Source: Cephalotrichum gorgonifer (lineage: Eukaryota > Ascomycota > Sordariomycetes > Microascales > Microascaceae). Taken from it: a DNA stretch of 64,000 nt. Position numbers and translations under genes: made by a program. The stretch covers positions 657,598 to 721,597 of the forward strand of contig ONZQ02000017.1 in the NCBI GenBank assembly GCA_900312665.1, read 5' to 3'. This document shows, one piece after another, positions 43,706 through 53,564 of this stretch. Below the pieces are notes generated by a model. It was not told the origin of the DNA. It saw only the letters and a list, made by a program, of their open reading frames with translations, and did not search any database. Positions within the stretch are counted from its first letter, which is position 1; the number at the start of each line of letters is the position of its first letter.

Positions 43706-44694
43706 CAATGATAGCAGTATCAGAGATAGTTAATTACCGGCAGTAGAGAAAATGAACCTTGAATCGAGCTCTCAGAGATATTGTAGTGATATTACAGATA
43801 TCTCTATAGGGTGAAATAAGTTAGAAAGATACTGTAGTATCTGGAGAAGAAGAAGAGAGGAAGAATGAAGATAGAGGGGTTACTGAGAGAGATAAGATAG
43901 TGGTAGATTAAGGAATTATAGGAAATTGTATATAGGCAAGGATAATGAGCAAGAGGCAAGGGAATTATCAATTAAATTATCATATCCTTATAAGCTGCCC
44001 TCTAGAAGTTATCAAAAGAAAAAAATACCTATACTATCTGTAAACTCTCCCAGTAAACTATTACTATATAATCCTCTTACCCCCTTACTACTCTATAAAG
44101 GTTAGATAATGAAACCCTTGAGGAAAGTAATCTATAAGCTATAATCTGCTCAATTAGGGGAGGAGCTATCAGCTGTAAGCTCAGAAAAGGAAGATGATAT
44201 ATCGCCCAATAGCCGATAAAAGGCTAGGGGACAGAGCCTTTGGAAGAATGAACCTGTAAGCTATAATCTGCTTAAACAGAGGAGGAAGATGATATATCGC
44301 CTAATATCCGATAAAGGGTTAGATATCGAAACCCTTGGAAGAGACAATCTATCAAGCTGTGGCCTGCCTGAATAGGGGAGAAGTCATTCTATACAACTTA
44401 AGGAAAAGACAGAGAACCTATCAGAGGGGACCAGGAGGGCAAATAAACCTACCTAAAGCAGTCAGCAAGAGAGAGCAGTAGCAGAAGAGAGTTGTAAAGG
44501 GGGAACAGCCAGCCTGCTATTACTGTAAAAGATACTATCATAGTATCTAAGAGGATACCTCACTATAACCTATCATTATCTACCTCCAACAATATCATCA
44601 CTATCAAAGCAACTCTACTATAAACCACCCCCAAGAAAGCTACTCAAAGCAGCTGATCATCCTCTATTAGAGAGAGATTGATATCTACTGTATA

Positions 44695-46965
44695 TCAGAA
44701 ACTGGCTATTAGGTCTATAATAAAGGAGTCGGAAAAGCCAGGAGAGACAGAATCCTCCTTATAAGGAGGCCAAGGGATATCTGATACTACAGGGATAGAT
44801 GAAGAGGGAGTAGATAAAAGCAGAACTGAGATCACAGAATCGGGAACTAGGAAGACTATTTGAAGCTTAGGAGGGGAAGCTGAGAGCTAGGATACTATAT
44901 TATCATATACTATCGAAGCCCCAGAGGGTATAGACACCAGCACCTAAGTGAAATCTTTATCATCGGAGGCCGGGATAGGAGAGGAAGTGAGTATTAAGGG
45001 CAGATATTCCTTATTGAGATTAACCTCTAAGGGTATAAACAGAGAAATCCTGTAAGGGATCTCGGGGAATAGAAGGATAGAGGCCGGGAAGGGAGAGATA
45101 GTAGAAGGAAGTAGAGTGTTGAATAGAGAGATAACTGCAGAGGTAAATTCTACAGTAGTCGTCTGGCCAGGACAGTGACCTCCTAACTTCATATATTGAA
45201 GAATCTTCTTTAATATCGTATACTGCTATACAGTGGCTATCTGAATTACTTATTAATCAGGGAGCTCTCAGCTACCTTATATAGACTACCCAGAAGAGAG
45301 ATATACTAAGTCAAGCCCTAAGATCCAAATCTTATAGTAAACAGCTAACAAATATCCAAGCCCAGGCTCAGGTAGTTCCAAGTAGGATTTCCCCTATACA
45401 ACATAGTGATCATATCTTATAGGTGATACTCCTATTATAGGAATTAATTAGAGAGCCAGAGCAGCTGGAAGGATAGAGATATATCACAGTATAGCATACA
45501 CTAAATAAATTTACTGTATACTATACCCTAAGTACAGTGATAGCAGATTATATAATGAAGCCAGTCAGAGATGACTGTGAGATCAGAGCTATTATTATCA
45601 TCATCGTCGACTATATTGGAGGTGAGAGAAGGGGAAGAGGGAGCGATAGAGAGGGAAACTACATAAGAAGATCTAGCAGAAAGAGGACCTGAGAGGGCCC
45701 TTGGAGAGGCAGGGGCGAAGGGGGTATCACTATCGGTATCATTATTGTTATCATCATCATCACTATCTCCACTACCGCCAGCAGCTATACTATCGATATT
45801 GTCATCATCACTATCATCGATATTATCATCCTCATCCTCTTCCTCCTCCTACAGAGTATAAGTATTATAATCCAAATAGAAGCCTTTAAAGACTTACCTC
45901 CTCCTCACCATCTACCAAAAACTCCTTATCACTCCCCGGAAGGTATATATATTTCATTCTAGCAAATCCAGACTATATCACTGCAGGTGCCTCGATGAAG
46001 TTATCCCCGGAGCCACTGGGGTCTTCCAACTCTGCTGATTTCCCTGCAGATATCTGAAGGCACTTTGAGAACTATATCAGAGTATAAGGCTGAAGAGTCT
46101 ACTTTGAAGATATCATTGTAAATAATTAATAGGACTCTGAAGAAGAGGAAAAAGAGAAGAATGAAATCTCTAGAATTGAGAATTCCAGGAAGATTTTATA
46201 TCTATCAAAGAATTGAATTAATAAAGAGAGAAGATACAACCCTTCACTATATCAATAGGAACAAATAATAATAACAATCGCATACCTTCCACAGCACCAA
46301 AATATCCACTACTGCAGTATAGCCATCATAAGCTCCCAGTAGTATCACAGGGAGAGTACTAGAATAGCCCTGGTAGCACCCTATATATAGAAGAAGATCC
46401 AGAAGACCCAGAAGATCCAGAAGACCAAGAAGATCCAGAAGATCAAGAAGACCAAGAAGATCCAGAAGACCTAGAAGATCCAGAAGACCCAGAAGATCCA
46501 GAAGACTAAGAAGATCCAGAAGATCTAGAAGACCAAGAAGATCCAGAAGACTAAGAAGACCAAGAAGATCCAGAAGACCAAGAAGATCTAGAAGATCAAG
46601 AAGACCAAGAAGACCAAGAAGATCTAGAAGACCCAGAAGATCTAGAAGACCAAGAAGATCCAGAAGACCAAGAAGATCTAGAAGATCAAGAAGATCCAGA
46701 AGACCAAGAAGATCCAGAAGACCAAGAAGACCAAGAAGATCAAGAAGATCCAGAAGACCAAGAAGACCAAGAAGATCCAGAAGACCAAGAAGATCCAGAA
46801 GACCAAGAAGACCCAGAAGACCAGGAAGACTCAAAAGAACAAAAAGATCCAGAAGACCAAGAAGACTAAGGAAATCAAGAAGATCTAGAACACCCAAAGG
46901 ATCAAAGAGCTACAAGTTCTGCCATCTTCTGAGGACAGAAGATATAGGGAAGGAGGGGAATAAGA
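44695..46965 (-). pseudogene. antisense spliced gene of chromovirus copy 2 (candidate)
   Basis: This is the better-preserved copy. From the stop at 44695-44697 upward, the track includes an 82-codon segment (44944-45192, MKLGGHCPGQTTTVEFTSAV...), an aspartate/serine-rich stretch (DDDNIDSIAAGGSGDSDDDD; FAPASPRALSGPLSARSS), a 49 bp intron at 45849-45897 (GTAAGT...TGTAG, in phase) and an upstream exon (YIYLPGSDKEFLVDGEEE). A second putative intron near 46195-46287 and the leucine/aspartate minisatellite frame (46247-46897) follow upstream. In-frame stops sit at RIP-type sites. Total span is about 2.2 kb. Function is unknown. Confidence 0.6.
46388..46892 (+). repeat. 18 bp minisatellite in copy 2
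   Basis: About 28 copies of agaagatccagaagacca-like units, the same position in the element as in copy 1 but a different order of variants. It is open in one minus-strand frame for 216 codons with its flanks. Confidence 0.9.
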
Positions 46966-47443
46966 TGTCAGGAGTCTTAGAGAGGCTACAGAAGAAGGTG
47001 AAGCTAGTGAGGGAGATATGAGCATCTCTAGGGAATACAGTCTGGGAGAAGTAGAAGCATAGGGTTTCCAAAGAGTTGGATAAGCTCAAAGTCAATTGGA
47101 CTTCATAGTAAGGTCGTAGGGAGAGTTTGGATAAAGTTGAAGTCAAAATCATATCTTATAGTGAGGTCACAGGGAGGCCCTAACATAATATCGGAAGAAG
47201 GGATGAAAGAAGGGAGGAAGTATAAGAAGGGAGGAGTCCTCTAATAAGAGAAGAAAAAGAAGGAGGGAAGTTAGCGATTAGTGAAATTAAACCGGCAACT
47301 GTAGAGTACGCCAGCTATCAGTACCCGTTCTATCACTATAGGCTCACAGATAGCTCCCTGTGAGGTACCTTCGAGGTGACACCATATTCACCCTATCACT
47401 CCACATCAGTGGCCTATTACTTGTATGTCTGCCGACCACTACA
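46966..47443 (+). repeat. 3' LTR of chromovirus copy 2
   Basis: 478 bp, TGTCAGG...CCACTACA, followed by CCATT. Confidence 0.9.
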
Positions 47444-47448
47444 CCATT

Positions 47449-48652
47449 ATAATTAGAGCGACTATTATAAATATATTTAATATAATAAGCAGAGTTATCA
47501 GATATCTGATATTTCAGCTTCTTATAATAGCAAGAAGTATAAGATATATCAGAATCGATATCTCATATAGCTATATGATTAGCAAGACTAAGTTGCTAGA
47601 GATATTTATAAGAATTCTGACCCTGGTAATTAGATATAATTTCATTTATTATAAAGAAAAGAGAGGAGAAAGGAAGAAATCTATAAGATCAAGTAAAAAG
47701 AGGAATGATCACTTTATAGGCCTTTAAGGATAAAGGATAGGGAGAGAGGGAATCGTATTATAAAATGAACATTCCTTGATACTTATGATCATATATGAGG
47801 CAATAGCAACAGACAGAATCACAGATATATATATAAGGGAGAACCAATCAGAGATAGACCACTGGATCAGGATAATCTATAATCCAGAAAAGATCATTAG
47901 ATTATAATAATCCTATAATCCGATATCAAAGAAGGATTATATCAGACTACGATCCTAAGGAAGACTATTACTATATAAGCTATACTCTTTACTATATAAT
48001 TAGTTATCTTTTCTTTCCTAAGATAGTAGTCAATCTACAGTCATTCTACAGATAGATACTCAGTTTACCTTGATGACAAGTCCCTTCCCTGAAGGTACTT
48101 GTACAATATGACTACAACTTACACGATACTGTAACATTCGGAACTCACTTCTTAACCGGAACCCCGGCCTCACAGACCTTTGTAAGCCTATTACGATTCA
48201 GATCATAACACCTGAGATAATAAAGGCTATCTCAGTGCCCTATATGAGGGCTGGGTAAGATCCTAATCTATCTCAGGAAATAGAATATAGGATTATATTA
48301 TATAAAATCATTTTCCAGTTCTCTCTTCTCAGTATCTAATCATCTTGCTAAGTCTGGCCCTCTGTAGTTCTATTAGCCCGAGGGTCGGATACATCATCAG
48401 GATCTTATACCTTTCTGTAGTTCTATTGGCCCAAGTTGCAAGGGTCATATAAGGATCTCTTTAGCCGAAAATAGAGAAGTACTTTCAGAATTCACCTTGT
48501 TGAAATGAGATATCTTGGGAAATCACCCTATAAATATAGGACTATTTCTGTCCAGCCACTCTCTGTCTTTGTAATGGATATGCTAGACAGTTCTCTCCTA
48601 GTAATACGGAACCCCACTTTTTTGTGAGAATGGACCCGACCTATAAGACTTA
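47449..48652. other. AT-rich degenerate flank, transposon remains
   Basis: RIP-mutated DNA that was contiguous with the sequence left of 38146 before copy 2 inserted. 48130-48611 starts TGTAACATTCGG, contains TATAAATA and could be a degenerate solo LTR, but no target duplication was found. No gene is seen. Confidence 0.4.
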
Positions 48653-48709
48653 GAAGCGCTAGACTAGTAGTTGGGTCGGTGACGACCAGCGAATACCTGG
48701 TGTTGTATG
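48653..48709 (+). repeat. tRNA-like/hairpin module, copy A
   Basis: 57 bp (gaagcgctagactagtagtt...ggtgttgtatg), one mismatch from copy B at 51183. It contains the hairpin GGTCG-GTGA-CGACC. The T-arm-like ACCAG-loop-CTGGT has loop CGAATAC here. It is followed by a T-rich tract. Confidence 0.6.
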
Positions 48710-48798
48710 TCTTCTCTTTTTGCTTCCTTCTGTTTGTAGATGTGCTATGTATCTATTTCTAGGCTGTGTTTCAGAGAGATTTGTTCAGGGAGCGAGGC

Positions 48799-50704
48799 TC
48801 AGTTCCGTTTTGCCTTACCCCTGATAAAGTCCGACGCACGCTCCGCCACCGCATACAAAGTCGCCGTCAGATGGCCGGAGAACTGAGTAGGGAGAACCGA
48901 GGCGTCAACGACCCTCACGTTCGCCGTGCTGTAAATGCGTAGCTCCGGGTCTACCACGCCACCAAGATCCCTCGCCATCATGGAGGCCGTACCGAGGGGG
49001 TGGAAGTTCGGGCTCACTACAAATGCGCGTTAGTACATTTGGGATTTCGATAGTAAGGGGGGGAGAGGCACTCACGCGCCGCACGGTGGAAAGACTCCCA
49101 CTCCTCCTCCGTCGCATCTTCGGGCAAGACGTCGGGCCCGGGAACTACCTGCCCGGACACGGAGCCGGCAATAGGCTGCGAGGCCCAGAACTTCCGGACG
49201 AGCTTCCCCGCCGCCACCGACGCCTGCAGGTCGAAGTCCACGAGGTTATACCGCGGGTCGATGGCCGGGTCGTCGATCGCGTCGGCCGAGCGGAGGTGCA
49301 CGCTCCCCCGCGAGAACGGGAGCAGGTTCCAGTACGCCGAGCCGAAGACGGGGGTGTCGCCGTTACCCAGCCCCGCGTTCGCGGCGCCCATCGATATGAC
49401 CTCGGCCAGGGTGACGTTCTTCTTGAAGATGAGGTCGTGCTGGAGGCGGAGCTGCGTCTCGACGGCGGCAGGGTCGAGGGCGCCCTCGCCGGAGGCGTCC
49501 ACGATGGCCTGGGACCACGACGAGAGGCTCTCGCGAGTGGAGGCTTCTACGGCGGGCAGGTCGTCGCCGAAAAGGTCGGCCGCTGTGACGAAGGCTTGGA
49601 ATTGGGTGCTGGATGCTTCGAAGTTGGCAATCCAGGCCTGGACGGTGTTCGTTTGGTCGATGAGGTTCTCGCCCACACCTGGGAGGTCGACCACGAGGTC
49701 AATTCCCAGGGACTTGAGGATCCTGATGCCCAACATGATTAGAATACCGGAGGGCGGGACAGAACGGGAGGACCATACCTTGGGTTGCCAATGCCGGAGC
49801 CCTCTAGCACCAGAGGCGTCCTCAGAGCTCCAGCAGATACGACGACTTCCTTCTTCACAGCCAGGGTCTTTGTCTTCCCATCTGGAGTCAGGTACTCGAC
49901 ACCATTAGCAGTAATGCCCTTCTTAGGCGGCCGGCCGCGTTTCTCAGCCCAGGTGATACGCTTTACGGTACCCTGGATAATCTTGATGTTCCGCCGTTGC
50001 TCGATGGGGTAGTAGTTCGCCCGCGCCGAGTCCCACCGGATATCCTGCTCCGGGTCCACGGTTGAAGGCGAAACCGAGAACCCGTGGACGCTCCCGCTGT
50101 TCAGGTCTAGATTATGCTCGAAACCGAGACCCTCCCAGGTCTGGGTCACATTAGGGCTGAACGAGGTGTTTTTGACCGTGGAGGGATACCCCGTGCGAAC
50201 GTGCCCTTCGAACCCATGGTAGTCTTCATCGTACGTCGCGCCAGCGGCGATCTGCGCCTCAGTAGGAACGGTGAACAGCTCCGACCTCTTGTAGTACGGC
50301 AGCAGGGCCTCCCAGTTCCACCCCGGATTCCCGAGGTCCTCCCACGCGTCGAACTCCGCCGTGTTGCCGCGGATGTACGTCATGCCGTTTATCAAGCTCG
50401 TCCCACCCCATCCCTTGCCGGCAGCCAGCTTGCGTGGCTTCCCGTCCGGCCCCGGCGGGCCCTTCAGGTCGTAGCTCCAGTCGACGTGCGTGCCCTGGAC
50501 CTGGTACCACCCGTCCAGGGTGTAGACGAGGGGGTTGTCACGCTCGTCGCCGCCGGGCTCGATGACCGCGACGGTCACGGACGGGTCCTCCGAGAGGCGG
50601 TTTGCGACTACGAGTCCGCTCGTGCCCGCGCCGATGACGACGAAGTCGACGGGCTTGGCTAGGGCGGCGGCGGCGGCGCACGTCACGAGTGTGATTGGCC
50701 TCAT
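48799..50704 (-). CDS. secreted GMC oxidoreductase (AA3-type), 596 aa
   Basis: Three exons (49779-50704, 49076-49722, 48799-49016) are joined by introns of 56 bp (GTATGG...CAG) and 59 bp (GTGAGT...GTAG, branch CTAAC), giving 596 residues. A signal peptide (MRPITLVTCAAAAALA) precedes the FAD-binding GAGTSG (25-30). Further GMC signatures are the GWGGTSLINGM loop, EGSGIGNPR before intron 1, and DLPGVGENLIDQ. The C-terminal catalytic region has NFHPLGTASMM and VSGH-type SGHLTATLYAVAE, with its two active-site histidines. It should oxidise an alcohol or sugar with O2 or a quinone, outside the cell. Glucose-oxidase and aryl-alcohol-oxidase relatives share these motifs; the substrate cannot be assigned. 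Copies A and B of the hairpin module flank the gene. Confidence 0.92.
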
Positions 50705-51703
50705 GATTCCTGTTGTTTTGATTGAGCCGGGGTAGAAGACACGCCGATGCAGGGGTCGAAAATACGAGGAGCCGGTGTGTCTTACGCCCAGATGTAGATG
50801 CGTCTATCTTCAGGGGGAGCTCTGTGGGAGCTGGTCTTGACGCCCTATTAACTCTTCCCGGGTTTTGGGGGGAAGATGGATTAAAATCTCATACGATCTG
50901 ACGGTGCCGCGAAGCACGCAGAAGGGGCTTGTCCACGGGAGGGATTTGGAAGGATTCCGTCCCGTGTAACGTTTCCCCACCACCACACCGACAAGCTGGG
51001 TGGTGATCGGCGAATCCGGTGTTATACATACTCGAACACACCTTCAATGTATTTCAACACCACCACACCCTTCCTACTCATGAAGAGGCCTTGATATTCT
51101 CGACACCAAACTCTAACAAGCACATACGACCATAGCTCGCGGAAAACTGAGGGTCCCGTCCGCTCCCCTATACATAAACCGCGAAGCGCTAGACTAGTAG
51201 TTGGGTCGGTGACGACCAGCGAATCCCTGGTGTTGTATGTTTTTTTGTCTTTTTGGCCTTCTGAAGCGCCGGGTTACGGATGCCCCGGAGAAGCGACCGT
51301 AGCGTGATGCCGCTATGGTTCGTTTGTACAGGGTGGTGGCCAGTGACTGCAGTCGATCGTGGCCACTGCTCACTCGGCGCTAAAGTGGACGGGATGCTTT
51401 TGCGACAGGCTTTCAATCGACCGGTCGGGCGATACTATGATTTTCTTTCCTATCTTTGGATTTCTAATTTCTCAATTACCATAACATTCCTTCCTAATCT
51501 TATCTTTTGTCTTTTGTCAGATCCTGGATACAGGTCTGTTGCTGCTTCATCCTTCGGTGGCGGATTTCAAGCATCCAGTACCCAACTTACACCCCGCTCC
51601 CCAGCAGGCCACACGTTTAATACCGCATTAACTAATACCGGGGGGGACTGTGGACCCCGAACAGCTCCTCTGTATCATTCCTGTACTAGTTATCCAACAA
51701 TTT
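50705..51703. other. intergenic region between GMC gene and small anchored protein gene
   Basis: It contains the GMC promoter side and module copy B at 51183. No coding region is supported. Confidence 0.4.
51183..51239 (+). repeat. tRNA-like/hairpin module, copy B
   Basis: 57 bp. The stem GGTCG-GTGA-CGACC is followed by the T-arm-like ACCAG-CGAATCC-CTGGT and then TTTTTTT at 51240, which would serve as a Pol III terminator. Only one base differs from copy A, 2.5 kb away. Confidence 0.65.
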
Positions 51704-52563
51704 TCAGCCGCATTCTTCCTCACACCGCCTCTTAATCTCAGCAACACCCTCCCGGAACAGCAACGTAGCGTAAATCTTATGGAGGGTGAGCAGGAAGTCC
51801 GGCTTCAGCGCCTTATCCACCGCCGGATTGCAAGACATATGCTCAAGATGCACCGTCACAAGCTCCTCATCACCACCACCTGCTCGCTCCTCGCCCTTCA
51901 GCCGTCTCGGTCTCGAGACGCGGAATCTATGGACGCCCGCAAACTGCCCCTTGTCCGTCCCGAAAACAAAATCGACGTGGCTGCCTTCGTCAGAGGAGGA
52001 GGGCGAGATTCCAGAGGCGTTCTGATCTACTAGCCGGATGCTACTGATCTGGAAAGCACCGAAGAGTACTGAATGGACCGGGGGTAGCTGGTCCGTTGGA
52101 ATTTCGGACAGAGACCATATGGGACGCCCCTCAGCCCCAGCGACAGCATCGATTTCTACCGCCGAGTTTAGTGCTTGCCTCATCACTGGGACGGAGAAGA
52201 ATCCATACTTGAGAAACTAACGAGTCTTTTTCCTACTAATCGTAGCAAGAGCCGCTCGGGCGAGAGTGTATAACCGCCAAAGAAGCCGCTGACGAACCTG
52301 GCTAGCAAATCCTCGTCGCTGGTATTCCGTAGCGGTCTCGGTATCGTCAAGGTGGCAGCATAGCTGTCAGCGACATCCTGGTGCCCTCTCGGATTCACCA
52401 GCTCTTTCACGGACGCAGAGTCCTTGAAGGATTGTGGAATACTGTCGGAGAAGGTTATCCGCATGGGTCCCGCAGTCCGCTGGCGAACCATAAAGGCCCA
52501 GGACCCGACTACAGTGGCTCCCAGCACAGCAGTTGCTGTGCCCACAGCTCGAGGGAAGGACAT
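51704..52563 (-). CDS. hypothetical N-terminally anchored protein, 268 aa
   Basis: Two exons (52209-52563 and 51704-52155) are separated by a 53 bp intron (GTATGG donor, CACTAAACT branch, GGTAG acceptor) and join in phase. The ATG at 52561-52563 is chosen; the frame runs 17 codons further upstream without an ATG. A hydrophobic segment at residues ~5-26 (AVGTATAVLGATVVGSWAFM) suggests a membrane anchor or signal sequence. The core (ARFVSGFFGGYTLSPERLLL; LPPVHSVLFGAFQISSIRLV; HVDFVFGTDKGQFAGVHRF) looks like a soluble beta-rich domain. The C-terminal ~60 residues are charged. I do not recognise the family; length and splice structure suggest an intact gene. Confidence 0.65.
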
Positions 52564-53564
52564 TTCGATGATGGGCAGTAAAATCAGAAAGCTGTTGCTA
52601 TAGAATGAATCCACAGGAACCCATTCCTCTATTTATAGACTCTTTCTTTTGGCCTCATCTCGGATATTGTCATAGAGTGAAGCTATTTGACTGGGGGAGA
52701 GAAGCTGATATTCGCCAAGCCGGCTGCTCCCGGATTTGCCCGCAAAAGGCTGGTCACCTGCCCACCACATTACGACGTGGCTAGTAGTTGAGTCAGTGAT
52801 GACCTGCGAATCCCTCGTGTTGCACGGGTATTTTTTTCTCATTTTTTTGCCTTCTTCTCCTCCATGATTTTGTCTTGGAATTCCCGCTCTGGGTCGGGCT
52901 CTTTGTTGGTCGAAGTAATATCAATTGGCGGGAGGGGCAGTTCGGGCTGACTGTCGGAACCAGCTGGTATTGGACCGGGTGGTGCGTGTGTCCGCCGGAG
53001 CGGAGCCCGGAGCCGGGCTCCTGAACAAGAATCAATACCCGCCCCAACGCTGGCTCTTACACCATTCACAATTCAGATTTGCTCGTTCATTTGATTCTAT
53101 TTACGTAACATCATCGCAGGGGCTCGGCAGGTAGAGAGGTAGGATCTTTCTATTCTCGCTCAACTCAAGTGGTGATATATCCCATTTTCCCCCGTCTCCC
53201 GCCATTCCCCGAATAGAAATATCCCCGATAAAACTCCATCCATATTCTCCTGATCCCATTATATCCCTTCCATGCACATCCCACTCCAAGGAGAAGAGAA
53301 GAAAAACTCGATCCGATATCCCTCGTCCAGCCTCTCGTACAAAGAACGCGGTCGTTAAGACCAGAGCCACAGTGGCCGCGTTTCCCACCTTCGGCCGTCC
53401 CCTTGGTGTCTGTCGTCGAATGGTCACTGCTAACAATGGCTGCCCCCCCGCCACCAGCAACACTCACAGGCCGAACCTTCGTATAATCGTACACCACCCA
53501 AATGGTCTTCTACAGAACTTACCATTCCCTGACCATCCCTCACAAGAAGCCGCTGCCGTGTTGT
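52564..53564. other. intergenic between two minus-strand genes
   Basis: It includes module copy C (52779-52826) and the probable 3' UTR of the Zn2Cys6 gene. Frames of up to ~190 codons exist on both strands but overlap each other and have no recognisable domain. Confidence 0.4.
52779..52826 (+). repeat. tRNA-like/hairpin module, copy C (diverged)
   Basis: Matches the last ~48 bp of copies A and B with about 9 changes. The inner stem pair is changed on both sides (GTCG/CGAC to GTCA/TGAC) around an unchanged GTGA loop, and a T run follows at 52831. The T-arm-like stem is broken by two mismatches. Confidence 0.5.

Larger units (their letters stand above)
38151..47443 (+). mobile_element. full-length Ty3/gypsy chromovirus, copy 2 (RIP-mutated)
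   Basis: A 9,293 bp element of the same family and orientation as 16786-26060. It is bounded by 478 bp LTRs and flanked by the target duplication CCATT (38146-38150 and 47444-47448). Domain order is identical, at an offset of about 21,365 bp. Differences from copy 1 are dominated by C/T and G/A, so both were mutated independently by RIP. The minisatellite differs in copy number. The purine tract ggaggggaataaga precedes the 3' LTR. Inactive. Confidence 0.93.

Noticed and set aside
48130..48611. Possible solo LTR starting TGTAACATT with an internal TATAAATA
   Set aside because: No matching target duplication or inverted termini found; too degenerate to call.
49023..49742. 239-codon plus-strand ORF opposite the GMC oxidoreductase
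   Set aside because: Fully explained as the complement of exon 2; R/V/G-rich shadow protein.
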